Source: Halobacillus litoralis (GTDB lineage Bacteria > Bacillota > Bacilli > Bacillales > Halobacillaceae). From it: DNA of 64,000 nt. Under the pieces are notes generated by a model. The model saw nothing but the letters and a program-made list of their open reading frames with translations. It was not told where the DNA came from and searched no databases. Every line of letters begins with the position of its first letter. Within the stretch, counting starts at the first letter, position 1. Where the stretch lies: NCBI RefSeq assembly GCF_004101865.1, contig NZ_CP026118.1, positions 3,985,001 to 4,049,000 on the forward strand. The letters are read 5' to 3'. Made by a program: the position numbers and the translations under genes. This document shows positions 34,534 through 43,618 of the stretch, piece after piece.

Positions 34534-34946
34534 CGGAACAGACCTTGAAAAAAGTAAGGAGCGTTCTATTATACATAGCTTTTGTTGCCCTTTCTTTATT
34601 GGTGTCTTACTTACTTGCATACCCAGCAGGTTATGCACCACTTGGATATGGGGTGATTTCAAAGCAGGAGGAAACTGTTAAGATACAGCCTTATAATACT
34701 TGGGGCATTGAAAAAGAACCGATAATCTTTCAACCGGTCGAAGGTGAAGAATGGGAGATGAAAAGGTTAGTAGATCTGATTGAAAAGCAGGACATGTGGT
34801 ACCTTATGTTCTTTGCGAGCTGCCTAATTGCGCTTTACATGGTTGGGACAGATTTACTGAAAGGTGAAACCCTGAAGAAAGTAGCGTGGGAGAAGTGTAT
34901 TTGTCGTACTGTTTCCAGCGATATCACTAGTCCAGCATCTCCATGA
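34530..34946 (+). CDS. hypothetical membrane protein, 138 aa
   Basis: Two helices (about 10-30 and 87-105) flank an outside-facing loop with YGVISKQEETVKIQPYN. ATG 34530 overlaps the previous stop. Not recognised. Encoded with the two small genes before it. Confidence 0.6.
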   Translation: MTEQTLKKVRSVLLYIAFVALSLLVSYLLAYPAGYAPLGYGVISKQEETVKIQPYNTWGIEKEPIIFQPVEGEEWEMKRLVDLIEKQDMWYLMFFASCLIALYMVGTDLLKGETLKKVAWEKCICRTVSSDITSPASP

Positions 34947-34992
34947 TATTCAGTATATATTGAAAAACTCGCTTTAATAGGAGGGAGTACGC

Positions 34993-35415
34993 ATGTCAAT
35001 CAAAGGGGTGAACCACCTCACTTTTTCCGTTTCAGACTTAAGCCGGTCAATCGCGTTTTATGAACAGGTCTTCACTGCCAAGCTTTTAGTGAAAGGAAAA
35101 AACACGGCCTACTTCGATTTGAACGGGATTTGGCTGGCATTGAATGTCGAGAGGGAGATTCCGCGTAACGAAATCGCATATTCTTACACGCATACGGCTT
35201 TCTCCATAGCTGAAGAAGACTATGATTCTATGTTTGAAAAATTAGAGAATTTGAATGTCAATATCTTAACAGGGCGCCCGAGGTCCGAGGACGATAAACG
35301 GTCCATCTACTTCACCGATCCTGATGGTCACAAGTTCGAATTTCATACGGGTACATTGCAGGAGCGACTGGCTTATTACAAAAAAGAAAAATCACATATG
35401 GAGTTTTTTGACTGA
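34993..35415 (+). CDS. fosB: metallothiol transferase FosB (fosfomycin resistance)
   Basis: A VOC-fold enzyme that opens the epoxide of fosfomycin with bacillithiol. The 140-residue sequence matches FosB along its length: IKGVNHLTFSV (His8), GKNTAYFDLNGIWLALN, SYTHTAF (His67), KRSIYFTDPDGHKFEFHTGT (Glu116), the three metal ligands. Start ATG follows AGGAGGG. It is intrinsic in many Bacilli and indicates bacillithiol as host thiol. Confidence 0.96.
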   Translation: MSIKGVNHLTFSVSDLSRSIAFYEQVFTAKLLVKGKNTAYFDLNGIWLALNVEREIPRNEIAYSYTHTAFSIAEEDYDSMFEKLENLNVNILTGRPRSEDDKRSIYFTDPDGHKFEFHTGTLQERLAYYKKEKSHMEFFD

Positions 35416-35445
35416 GCTAGTTTTTATATTCTAAAGGAGGAACAC

Positions 35446-35958
35446 ATGAATATCAGAAGAGCTGTATCAGAGGATGCCAGTCAAATCGCCAAAGTCCACG
35501 TTGATGTTTGGAGGACCACCTATGAAAATATCATACCAAATGAATACCTGAGACAGCTCAGCTATGATAAGCGAGAGCGATTGTGGAGAAAAAATATAAG
35601 AGAACTGGATGTTTATGTTGCTCAGAATGAACATGGGAATATCGTGGGATTTTCTACTGGCTCCCATAATTACAGGAACCGTTATAATGAATATGATGGG
35701 GAGTTGTCTTCCATTTACATATTAGAAGCTTATCAAGGCAGAGGGATAGGAAAGAAACTCTTGAAAGCTGTAGTCAGTCGTTTTGAAAATCTAAATATTA
35801 CTTCAATGATTGTGCTGGTGCTAGAAGAAAACCCTGCGAAACATTTCTATGAGTCTCTCAGAGCGAAACGGATAGACTCAGTGCAGATTAAAGGATACGG
35901 AGGAGAACTTACTGAACTTGTCTACGGTTGGAAGGATATACACTCGATACACATTTAA
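35446..35958 (+). CDS. GNAT family N-acetyltransferase, 170 aa
   Basis: N-terminal IRRAVSEDASQIAKVHVDVWRTTYENIIP is typical of a large GNAT subgroup; the acetyl-CoA loop is EAYQGRGIGKKLLKA and the closing motif NPAKHFYESLRAK. Substrate is unknown. ATG follows AAAGGAGGAAC. Thirty bases after fosB, so probably co-transcribed. Confidence 0.88.
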   Translation: MNIRRAVSEDASQIAKVHVDVWRTTYENIIPNEYLRQLSYDKRERLWRKNIRELDVYVAQNEHGNIVGFSTGSHNYRNRYNEYDGELSSIYILEAYQGRGIGKKLLKAVVSRFENLNITSMIVLVLEENPAKHFYESLRAKRIDSVQIKGYGGELTELVYGWKDIHSIHI

Positions 35959-36013
35959 ATTAGCTTCGCATTAGATCAGTTTGAAATTTTTGTCCGGGAA
36001 GGAGAGTGTTCGT

Positions 36014-36124
36014 ATCGGTTTTTGGGCTTCGATTTTTGTCGGTGGTATTTCTATTATTGGGTGGTTAACAATTTCATATTTTACCGGGTTAAGTGAAAAA
36101 GCAGATAACGGAGGGAAGAAATGA
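36014..36124 (+). CDS. possible 36-codon membrane peptide without a normal start
   Basis: From an ATC at 36014, eight to nine bases after AAGGAG, an open frame reads IGFWASIFVGGISIIGWLTI and a charged tail and stops in TGA overlapping the next ATG (ATGA). The helix-plus-tail design and coupling look gene-like, but ATC is rarely used as a start; the true start codon may have mutated. Confidence 0.3.
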   Translation: MGFWASIFVGGISIIGWLTISYFTGLSEKADNGGKK

Positions 36125-36750
36125 ACCGATTCCACCACGTCATCAAAGACGAAAAACAGTTGAGAGCGTTAATCGGAGAGCCAAATAAGCTTGTTAATAA
36201 TAAAGTGATCGATTATCTAGACGATAACTGTGCGAAATTCATTGCTCAATCTCCATTTCTGACTATGGCAACGTCCGATCGCCAAGGCTTTTGCGATGTT
36301 TCACCAAGAGGGGATTCTCCTGGTTTTGTGAAAGTGCTGGATGAAAAAAGTTTAATCATCCCGGAGCGACCGGGTAACAAGCGGACCGATTCCATGCATA
36401 ACTTGCTTTCAAACCCTCGTCTAGGACTGATCTTTTTTATTCCTGGGCTAGGAGAGACCTTAAGAATCAACGGCAAAGCGACGCTTGTTATGGATGACGA
36501 ATTGCTTGGACAAATGGCGTTTAAAGGGAAGAAGCCGTTGATCGGAATTGGAGTAGAAGTGGAGGAGTGCTTCATTCATTGTGCGAAAGCGTTCAAGCGG
36601 TCCGGTCTCTGGAACCCAGACACCTGGAAGCGAAAAGAAGAGCTGCCATCAGCGGCCAAGATGCTTGTCGAACATACCAAACTTCCAGATATGGATGAAG
36701 TAAATATTAAAAAGCGTCTTGATAAAAGTTATAACGAGCGTTTGTATTAA
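36121..36750 (+). CDS. pyridoxamine 5'-phosphate oxidase-like flavoprotein (MSMEG_1061 type)
   Basis: 209 residues of the split-barrel flavin family: FLTMATSDRQGFCDVSPRGDSPGFV is the usual FMN-binding strand pair, followed by RPGNKRTDSMHNLLSNPRLGLIFFIPG and ETLRINGKA. The long C-terminus with AFKRSGLWNPDTW separates this subgroup from true PdxH. Substrate unknown. ATG 36121 follows GGAGGG. Confidence 0.85.
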   Translation: MNRFHHVIKDEKQLRALIGEPNKLVNNKVIDYLDDNCAKFIAQSPFLTMATSDRQGFCDVSPRGDSPGFVKVLDEKSLIIPERPGNKRTDSMHNLLSNPRLGLIFFIPGLGETLRINGKATLVMDDELLGQMAFKGKKPLIGIGVEVEECFIHCAKAFKRSGLWNPDTWKRKEELPSAAKMLVEHTKLPDMDEVNIKKRLDKSYNERLY

Positions 36751-36848
36751 TTTATAAAAAGTTTTAAACAAATGAGCCACTCAGCAATGGAATTCATCCA
36801 GTGGCGTGGGGATTTGTAAAAAGAATATATAGGGGGAGCACACCACTA

Positions 36849-37631
36849 ATGAAATATGCAATTTCAGTAACAGATACGACCATGACTGGACATATCGAAA
36901 AAAGCGGGTTGGAAGTTTTGAAAAGACTTGATTCTTATGCGAAGTCTTTGGCTGCTATAACAGATTATGAGGAGCCGAGAGGGATAGTATTTCATGATTT
37001 GAAGTCAGCCACGGAATTATACTCTGACATTCCTTTGCCTGCATATACTTCAAGAGATCTGATACACCTCACTCCATTGGTGGATATATGGAAGGATCTA
37101 TTTCGCCAATCTGCCGGTGACTCAGAAAAAGCTCATACGTATTACGATAAGCTGGATATAGACGACATCGTTGAGATAGCAGCCCACGAACTCACTCATC
37201 ATGCAGAATTTTTCCACGATGATTTTGATGAAATAGACGAAACGAATATGTGGTTTGAAGAAGGACTTTGTTTTTATTTACCTAGAAAAATCATATTTTC
37301 AGAAGAGAAGCGGGAGGCGATTATGGAGGTGGAGTGTGATCTCATTCAACAATACAAAGATGAATATGGCGAGTATCCGCTTACCAAATTCGGACAAGCG
37401 GGTTACCGGGGAGGCGAACGTTTCGAATATTCAGCAGCTTTTTATGATTACTGGAGAAGCACTAAGGTGGTGACGACACTCGTTGAAAAGTATTACAATG
37501 GAGATGTAAACGCATTAGTAGAAGCCTATCAGAAGTGGATGAATGAGGAGAATGATATTGGCCTCCACACATTTTTCGTACGTGAGCAGGAGATGAGCCG
37601 ACAAGAAGCGAATCAATTATGGTTGTTTTGA
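36849..37631 (+). CDS. gluzincin-type putative zinc peptidase, 260 aa
   Basis: The HELTHH motif at 113-118 gives two zinc histidines (His113, His117) and the catalytic Glu114. A third ligand is expected in MWFEEGLCFYL about 20 residues on, as in gluzincins. There is no signal peptide, so it may be cytoplasmic. ATG 36849 follows GGGGGA at 11 bases; an earlier ATG in frame lacks support. Family name not certain. Confidence 0.75.
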   Translation: MKYAISVTDTTMTGHIEKSGLEVLKRLDSYAKSLAAITDYEEPRGIVFHDLKSATELYSDIPLPAYTSRDLIHLTPLVDIWKDLFRQSAGDSEKAHTYYDKLDIDDIVEIAAHELTHHAEFFHDDFDEIDETNMWFEEGLCFYLPRKIIFSEEKREAIMEVECDLIQQYKDEYGEYPLTKFGQAGYRGGERFEYSAAFYDYWRSTKVVTTLVEKYYNGDVNALVEAYQKWMNEENDIGLHTFFVREQEMSRQEANQLWLF

Positions 37632-37729
37632 TGAGCAGGGAGGATGCTGATGAGCATATCATATGATGAGAAATGATTAAGCGAATTTGTCGAGAAAATA
37701 TCTCCTTTAGGGTGTGAGGAAGAAATAAA

Positions 37730-37960
37730 GTGGAAGAATTCAAAACATATTTTTGGAAGCGTTTTTGGTTTGTTTTTATCCCTTTGTACGTGATAGCAAT
37801 TGTCAATGAACCTCTAATCATGGATAATCCATTTGATGAATTCGAAGATATTGGTGCTTTTTTGTTTCACTCAGCCTTTTATTTTGTTGCTTATGGTTTC
37901 CTCACCGCTATGCTTATCAATATACTATGGCGTTTTCACAAGCGGAAACATGGACGATGA
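37730..37960 (+). CDS. small two-helix membrane protein, GTG start, 76 aa
   Basis: GTG 37730 follows GTGAGGA. Helices near residues 10-25 and 43-64 flank an acidic loop (DNPFDEFED). Not recognised. Confidence 0.55.
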   Translation: MEEFKTYFWKRFWFVFIPLYVIAIVNEPLIMDNPFDEFEDIGAFLFHSAFYFVAYGFLTAMLINILWRFHKRKHGR

Positions 37961-38069
37961 AGTGTAAATTCGTTTGTGCTGTCCGCCATCTTTCTTATCA
38001 TTAATGGCGAATGTCGAGGGCTCCAAGCTAAAGCTGACCTTTTATTTGGACACAAAGAAAACAAAAAAG

Positions 38070-38098
38070 CCCCCTGGGCCGTTCAAAGCTCAAGGGGG
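38070..38098 (-). terminator. terminator of the methyltransferase gene
   Basis: CCCCCT (minus strand) pairs with AGGGGG and is followed by CTTTTTTG, just after the stop at 38,110. Confidence 0.75.
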
Positions 38099-38109
38099 AG
38101 ATTCAATAA

Positions 38110-38721
38110 TCATTTTTTACATACAGCTACACCTAACGGATAGTAGACCCCTTCTCTTGGAGGTTCAATGGTGACACCACGCTGGTAAAAAATCTCCTTG
38201 TCCGGGAAATCTTCAAATAACAAGCTGAATTCTTCCGAAGTAAGCTGGAAATAGTGAAACGGTGACCCGCTTGGATGGTTTCTTCCTTTTCCGAACGGAG
38301 TGGAAAGGACGAGCGTGCCACCAGGCTTCAACAGGTCATACATTCGCTTTATGAAAAGGCGGTCGTCTCTCACGTGTTCAATCGTTTCAAAGCTGAGGAT
38401 CGTATCGAATTGACCGATGTGTTGCGGCAGTTCTGAATCCATCGCATCTCCTTGCTTGAAGGTAAGCAGAGGATGATAATAATTATGGACAGCATATTGC
38501 AGCGTATCTTCACAAATGTCCACGCCAATGATTTCATCGATTTCTTCTTTTCTTTCCTTTGCAACCATCACGCTACCGTAGCCCGTCCCACATGCAATAT
38601 CCAGAACTCTTCCTTTTACGTAGGGGGTTGAAAAGGTATAGCGTGCGATGTGTTCCAGCAGCATATTGTTCATCGGATCCATTTCTTTCGGAATGACACG
38701 TTCACCGTTATCTTCTAGCAT
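38110..38721 (-). CDS. class I SAM-dependent methyltransferase, 203 aa
   Basis: Motif I VLDIACGTGYGSVMV binds SAM; motif II-like IGVDICEDTL, then FDTILSFETIEHV and LKPGGTLVLSTP complete a Methyltransf_11/25 fold. The last part FPDKEIFYQRG probably defines substrate. No substrate can be named. Single gene. Confidence 0.9.
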   Translation of the reverse strand: MLEDNGERVIPKEMDPMNNMLLEHIARYTFSTPYVKGRVLDIACGTGYGSVMVAKERKEEIDEIIGVDICEDTLQYAVHNYYHPLLTFKQGDAMDSELPQHIGQFDTILSFETIEHVRDDRLFIKRMYDLLKPGGTLVLSTPFGKGRNHPSGSPFHYFQLTSEEFSLLFEDFPDKEIFYQRGVTIEPPREGVYYPLGVAVCKK

Positions 38722-38859
38722 AAAATCATTTCACCGCTTTGTATTATTTTTTTGCTCTAAATATTATAACACAGCGGCCATCCGTGATGCTGATCGCTGT
38801 GTTAGTTTCCAACACGGATGATAAGAACAATTCAACACTGCAGTTGAAGGGAGGAGGCG

Positions 38860-39282
38860 TCACTTAACAACGATGACAGGAGATTGAATATACTTGACCA
38901 GTTTATGACTGACACTGCCAAGAATCAACGTCTGTAACTTGTTGCGGCCACGGCTTCCGATCACTACACAATCATATTCATGCTCGTTGGCATATTCCGT
39001 AATTACTTCAGCCGGATTACCATGAAGGATGATGACTTCCGCTTTAACGCCTTTTTCTTCGATCTCCTGGACGCTGCCCAAGAATTTTTCTTTGCGTTTC
39101 ATCGTAGCAGTATGGGAATCGCCATATTTTAAAACGTCTTCTTTGGATGATTCACCGTCTACTGCGTATATTAAATCGATAGTGACCTGATCTTTATATG
39201 GTTCCACCATTTTGAGAGTTTGTTCAATGGCTCTTGAAGAATGATCTGAACCATCTGTAGCTAGTAAAATTTTATTGAACAT
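38860..39282 (-). CDS. universal stress protein (UspA family), 140 aa
   Basis: A single USP domain with KILLATDGSDHS at the start and the ATP-binding signature GSRGRNKLQTLILGSVSHKL. Encoded 34 bases downstream of the SulP transporter in the same direction, so probably co-transcribed; such SulP-Usp couplings suggest a regulatory partner for the transporter. Confidence 0.93.
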   Translation of the reverse strand: MFNKILLATDGSDHSSRAIEQTLKMVEPYKDQVTIDLIYAVDGESSKEDVLKYGDSHTATMKRKEKFLGSVQEIEEKGVKAEVIILHGNPAEVITEYANEHEYDCVVIGSRGRNKLQTLILGSVSHKLVKYIQSPVIVVK

Positions 39283-39316
39283 TTGTAGATGTCTCCTTTA
39301 ACGTAAAATCTTTATT

Positions 39317-40777
39317 TTAATGGCCTGATTCTTTAGAAACTCCGCCCAGGCGGTTCAACAGGCGGTTACTTTCTCCGTTAAGTCCAACGAACCGGACCGG
39401 TATCTGTTGAGCATGGAATTTCGCTTCCACATGATCAAGTGCACCGATTGCGGAATCATCCCAAAGGTGTGATTCGCTTAGGTCAATGACGACTTCATCT
39501 ACATCGTCTTTATAGTTGATACCTTCTTGGAATTCGGTCACTGAAGCGAAGAACAACTGCCCTTGTACATAATAAATTTTCTTTCTGCCCTCATTAGCGT
39601 ATAGTCCGAGGACACGCACCTTAGAAATTTTGACAGCAAAGAAAATCATGCTCAGGACGACACCAGCAAGAACACCATAAGCAAGGTTATGAGTGAGGAC
39701 CACTGTCAGGACTGTGACTACCATTACTGCTGCATCGCTTAGCGGTACTTTGTGGAGGTTCTTCAAGGAACTCCAGTCAAAGGTTCCAATCGATACCATA
39801 ATCATGACCCCGGCGAGAGCAGCCATCGGAATTTGAACCACGACCCCACCTAAGACGATGATCATGAACATCAATACAATTCCAGCGACAAGTGAAGAAA
39901 GTCGTCCGTTACCTCCTGATTTCACGTTGATGACAGACTGCCCGATCATTGCACAACCGGCCATTCCGCCGAAGCATCCGGTCACGACATTGGCAATTCC
40001 CTGTCCACGGCTTTCTTGATTTTTATCACTATCTGTATCTGTCATATCATCGACAATGGAAGCAGTAAGCAGCGATTCGAGCAAACCGACAATGGTAAGT
40101 GCCATTGCGTATGGGAAAATGATCATCAACGTTTCGAAATTCAAAGGAATTTCCGGTAGAGCAAATAAGGGTAGAGTTTGTGTCAATTCTCCCATATCTC
40201 CAACGTTCCGTACACCGATATTCATACTGATCACAATTACAGATACTGTGACAATCGCTACTAAAGTGGAAGGTACAGCTTTTGTAATCAATGGAAAAAG
40301 GTAAATGATAGCAAGCGTCAATCCTACCAATACATAGATGATCCAGGGCTCGTTTACAAAGTGTTGTAATTGCGAAGTGAAGATAAGAATCGCCAAAGCA
40401 TTGACGAACCCGACCATTACGGAACGGGGGATGAACTTCATGAATCTAGCTAACTTGAAAACTCCGAATAAAACCTGCAGTATACCGGTTAATATAGTAG
40501 TGGCTAACAAGTATTCGATGCCGTGTTCAGCTACAAGTGTAATCATGACTAAGGCCATTGCACCTGTTGCCCCTGATATCATACCGGGACGGCCACCCAT
40601 AAATGCGATAACAACAGATATACAGAAGGATGCATAAAGCCCGACCATCGGATCTACACCTGCGATGATCGAGAAAGCAATCGCTTCAGGGATGAGAGCG
40701 AGAGCTACAACGATTCCTGAGAGAATGTCCCCTCGTAAATTACCAAACCAATTTTGCTTTAAAGATAAAGTCGACAT
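39317..40777 (-). CDS. SulP family anion transporter with C-terminal STAS domain
   Basis: 486 residues, about 11-12 helices with the SulP signature region ([16 protein letters not shown]) and a [21 protein letters not shown] segment, followed by a short STAS domain (after about 400; [23 protein letters not shown]). Members carry sulfate, bicarbonate or dicarboxylates; this shorter subgroup includes bicarbonate-type carriers, but the substrate is not determined. A cre-like site lies in the divergent promoter region. Confidence 0.92.
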   Translation of the reverse strand: MSTLSLKQNWFGNLRGDILSGIVVALALIPEAIAFSIIAGVDPMVGLYASFCISVVIAFMGGRPGMISGATGAMALVMITLVAEHGIEYLLATTILTGILQVLFGVFKLARFMKFIPRSVMVGFVNALAILIFTSQLQHFVNEPWIIYVLVGLTLAIIYLFPLITKAVPSTLVAIVTVSVIVISMNIGVRNVGDMGELTQTLPLFALPEIPLNFETLMIIFPYAMALTIVGLLESLLTASIVDDMTDTDSDKNQESRGQGIANVVTGCFGGMAGCAMIGQSVINVKSGGNGRLSSLVAGIVLMFMIIVLGGVVVQIPMAALAGVMIMVSIGTFDWSSLKNLHKVPLSDAAVMVVTVLTVVLTHNLAYGVLAGVVLSMIFFAVKISKVRVLGLYANEGRKKIYYVQGQLFFASVTEFQEGINYKDDVDEVVIDLSESHLWDDSAIGALDHVEAKFHAQQIPVRFVGLNGESNRLLNRLGGVSKESGH

Positions 40778-40946
40778 AAATACCCTCTTCCTTTATTTAA
40801 AATTAAAGACCACTGAGTCTCGCAGTGATCAAATGCTTTCATTTGAAAAGTCTTGGTTTATTTTCATTGTTTATATTTAATAATCCTTTATAACCGAATA
40901 TAATAGATTATAAGATAAAGCAATCATTTGCAATGGTTTTTTCATA

Positions 40947-40960
40947 GGTAAACGTTTACA
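40947..40960. promoter_or_regulatory. cre-like palindrome between sulP and uspA
   Basis: GGTAAACGTTTACA matches nine of ten fixed CcpA-box positions on either strand; the core GTAAACGTTTAC is a perfect 12-bp palindrome. It lies 46 bases before the plus-strand Usp gene and 170 before sulP. Confidence 0.55.
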
Positions 40961-41005
40961 TGGATGAAGATTTTATAATTTCCAATTATGAAGGGGGATT
41001 TGATG

Positions 41006-41425
41006 ATGTACAATCGCATTTTGTTAGCTTCTGATGGCTCTGCCCACGCCGCCCGCGCAGCCGAACATGCAGTGCATTTAGCGAAATTGGAAACGGGGGC
41101 AACGGTTACCGTTCTTTATTGTATTGATGGCTCTACTTCAAAAACAGATGTTTTAAAAGAAGATGACCGGACGCTGCTACTAGAAAAAAGAAAGAACCGG
41201 ATTCAATCGACCGAAAAAGTGTTAGAAGAAGCTGATGTATCCTATGAAGTGGAACTCATTAAAGGAGACCCAGGGCCAAAGATCGTGGAATATGCAAATA
41301 CCAATAAATTTGAAGTAGTTGTAATCGGGAGCAGGGGTCTGAACGGCTTTCAGGAAATGGTTCTTGGAAGTGTGAGTCACAAAGTGGCAAAACGGGTGAA
41401 CTGCCCGGTTATGATCGTGAAATGA
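41006..41425 (+). CDS. universal stress protein (UspA family), second copy
   Basis: 139 residues from MYNRILLASDGSAHAARAA to the signature GSRGLNGFQEMVLGSVSHKVAKR. Tandem ATGs at 41003 and 41006; the second is better spaced from AAGGGGG and fits the family start. It is divergent from the SulP gene; the other Usp lies beyond sulP, so the transporter is bracketed by paralogues. Confidence 0.93.
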   Translation: MYNRILLASDGSAHAARAAEHAVHLAKLETGATVTVLYCIDGSTSKTDVLKEDDRTLLLEKRKNRIQSTEKVLEEADVSYEVELIKGDPGPKIVEYANTNKFEVVVIGSRGLNGFQEMVLGSVSHKVAKRVNCPVMIVK

Positions 41426-41482
41426 CAAAACGGCAAGCCTCGATTAGCGGCTGTATTTCATATTTTCTCAGACCATAAAAAA

Positions 41483-41510
41483 AGAGAGGATCTGTATGTG
41501 CATCCTCTCT
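41483..41510. terminator. bidirectional terminator
   Basis: AGAGAGGAT (41483-41491) pairs with ATCCTCTCT (41502-41510). On the minus strand it is followed by TTTTTTTATGG and lies right after the peroxiredoxin-like stop. Confidence 0.8.
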
Positions 41511-41513
41511 TCG

Positions 41514-42035
41514 TTATTCTTCAGGCAGATTTTTCAGGTGTTTCTTAATAAGTTGTGCAGTAGCGGATAAATCCAGAGGAGACGGCCGTCCGAAGGGTCC
41601 TGTCTGCTTTTGCTGGTACATCAATTTACCTTCTTCGTTGATTAAGAAATAGGCAGGCTCTCCATGAGCCCCATGGTCTTCATAGGGGGCACCAGTTTTA
41701 TGTGTGAAGACACCGAAGGCATCCAGCACTGTAAAGAACTCATCTACCAATACCGGAAAAGATAAACTTTCATGCTCCGCCATCTGTTTCAATGTTTTCT
41801 GGTTTTCTGCTGCAATCGCCGCTACTCTAATATCCATTTTACGGAATGTTTCCATATGATTCCCGATATCTTTAAGGGTTTTTATACAATACGGGCACCA
41901 TGATCCACGGAAGAAGACGATCAAATGCCAGGCAGTTATATGGTTGTTTTTCTGTTCCTCAAAAGAATAAGTTTCCTTTGAAATTGTAGGAAGCTTGAAA
42001 TTCGGTACCTGGTCGCCCAGTTGTAAATCATACAT
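41514..42035 (-). CDS. thioredoxin-fold AhpC/TSA (redoxin) family protein
   Basis: 173 residues: LGDQVPNFKLPTIS, FFRGSWCPYC with both cysteines of a CPYC active site at about 47-50, and a C-terminal AYFLINEEGKLMYQQ strand. It is a peroxiredoxin-like or thiol-disulfide protein; no signal peptide. Start ATG follows AAGGGG. Confidence 0.85.
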   Translation of the reverse strand: MYDLQLGDQVPNFKLPTISKETYSFEEQKNNHITAWHLIVFFRGSWCPYCIKTLKDIGNHMETFRKMDIRVAAIAAENQKTLKQMAEHESLSFPVLVDEFFTVLDAFGVFTHKTGAPYEDHGAHGEPAYFLINEEGKLMYQQKQTGPFGRPSPLDLSATAQLIKKHLKNLPEE

Positions 42036-42216
42036 ACAGCTTTACCCCTTTTGATGGTCTGAAGTTTTTACTAGGATAGACGAAAATATCGACTTTGAAA
42101 CATTGAAAACGCTTCTATTATATATAGAATGAATTAATGTCAAAATTTCATTGAGATATTCCACTTAAACGTATAAACTGTTACTATACTTGAATTAAAA
42201 GGTAGGTCGCATTTCA

Positions 42217-42405
42217 ATGGATCAAGAACGCGAAATCATGACAATTTCCCAAGTCGCTGATTACTTGCAAATCAGTGAGGTAACAACGTATAAATTAGTA
42301 CAAGAAGGGCGCATCCCGGGCTTTAAAATCGGCCGGCACTGGCGCGTAAGAAGAGATGATCTCCGTGAATATATTGCTGGTCTCCAGCATGGTGAGAATT
42401 TATAG
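42217..42405 (+). CDS. excisionase-type small helix-turn-helix protein, 62 aa
   Basis: MTISQVADYLQISEVTTYKLVQEGRIPGFKIGRHWRVRRDDLREYI is the short winged helix shared by excisionases and the MerR superfamily. No integrase or other mobile gene is near, so it is probably a chromosomal regulator, as often seen in Firmicutes. Confidence 0.88.
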   Translation: MDQEREIMTISQVADYLQISEVTTYKLVQEGRIPGFKIGRHWRVRRDDLREYIAGLQHGENL

Positions 42406-42418
42406 TGTATACAAAAGA

Positions 42419-42771
42419 TGCTGGGACAAAATAATTTTTCCGCTAGAAAACCCGAACGAATTCGTTCGGGTTTTCTTAATGAAGAAATAAATGCATACGC
42501 CGCTCCGGCAACATACTTGAGGCCACTGAAAAACACTTTTCAATCTAGAGGAACTGTTAAAGTTTGTTGTTGCTTCTCCCGAATCGCTTGTCGGTGGATG
42601 CTTGCCGCGGGCACGGCCTCAGCCCCCTCAGTAAGCAAAGACGGCTTACCGGCGTATTCCGCTCGTGCTATTCCCCCCAGGAGGAATCTATGTATGTTGC
42701 CTACGCTCCGTTTGATCCAATCCACACTATTGTTCGTCTTTTCCTGTGGCAGTTAGCGTTTTGTCTCAGCC
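42419..42771. repeat. repeat region with two nested elements
   Basis: An outer pair of inverted ends, CTGGGACAAAA (42,420 side) and TTTTGTCTCAG (near 42,755-42,768), encloses a hairpin AAAACCCGAACG/CGTTCGGGTTTT (42448-42475, possible terminator for the HTH gene) and, from 42521, a partial copy of the interspersed repeat starting GGCCACTGAAAAACAC with GCTTGTCGGTGGATGC. This copy lacks the GAAGCCGAG hairpin. Frames here are spurious. Positions 42,772-42,838 hold nothing. Confidence 0.7.
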
Positions 42772-42838
42772 CCTTTGTTTATGCTGACATTATCAAGTAA
42801 CACCGTTTGGATAAGTTTTGCCAGATGATCAGACTGGG

Positions 42839-43618
42839 CTAAAGTTGACCATCATACCAAGCGAAATAACCAAAATGAATGGCTGCAACAATAACAATTC
42901 CAAGCATACCGAACATCATTAAAGGAAACGCCCAGTCTTTCCTGTGAATTTTCATCGGCCGGTAAAATGTGCGTGCACGTTCCCCTGTGAAACCTTTGGA
43001 CTCCATTGCAATGGCTGTTCGTTCGGCTTTGCGGATCGCTCCTGCCAATAAAGGAATAGCAAACCGTTGATACTGAAGCCATTTTTCCTTGAAAGATTTT
43101 GCTTGGCCGACCCCTCGCACCCTGTGGGCAGCACGGACTTGTTGAAATTCGGTTCTCATCATAGGTAAAAACCGATAGCCGGCGAGGATTCCATAGGCTA
43201 ACTTTGGTGGAAGTTTCAACTGTTGGATCAGGCTCAGGATGAAGTGGACCATGTTCGTTGTGAAGACGAACAATAATGATAAAGTTGCAAAGGCAAGAAC
43301 TCTCAATGATAAGGATACCGCGACCCAAAGATCTTCGCGAGGAAACTCCCACCACAGTAAAGTGATCGTATGCTGCGGAGCACTGGCAGGGTTCGCGAAG
43401 GCGATGGTTGTCCATAACATTCCGAGTGCGAATAGAGTAAAAGGAATGAAATAATAAAAGTAATACTTTTTCCTGAAGGATCCGAACAAAAATGTAATAC
43501 CAACCGTCCAGACTATATAAACGAGTGGTGTGATCGGATCGAACAAAAAGGCGAGCACAAACACAACCCCGATAATCGTCAATGCTTTGACAGAGGGATT
43601 GATCTCATGAAGAAACAT
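42839..43618 (-). CDS. ykoC: ECF transporter T component of thiamine/HMP system (YkoC-like)
   Basis: 259 residues, membrane protein of the CbiQ/EcfT fold with several helices and the coupling segment YGILAGYRFLPMMRTEFQQVRAAHRVRG; a second conserved part AGAIRKAERTAIAMESKGFTG is the ATPase-contacting Ala-Arg-Gly-type motif. It is the last gene of a ykoFEDC operon, overlapping the ATPase gene by 14 bases. Confidence 0.93.
   Translation of the reverse strand: MFLHEINPSVKALTIIGVVFVLAFLFDPITPLVYIVWTVGITFLFGSFRKKYYFYYFIPFTLFALGMLWTTIAFANPASAPQHTITLLWWEFPREDLWVAVSLSLRVLAFATLSLLFVFTTNMVHFILSLIQQLKLPPKLAYGILAGYRFLPMMRTEFQQVRAAHRVRGVGQAKSFKEKWLQYQRFAIPLLAGAIRKAERTAIAMESKGFTGERARTFYRPMKIHRKDWAFPLMMFGMLGIVIVAAIHFGYFAWYDGQL

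Noticed and set aside
42217-42405. Excisionase as a sign of an integrated mobile element
   Set aside because: No integrase, attachment-site repeats or phage genes are near; this small HTH family is common as a chromosomal regulator.
42564-42800. 78-codon frame inside the repeat region
   Set aside because: It comes from repeat DNA; similar frames appear wherever the repeat occurs and there is no ribosome site.
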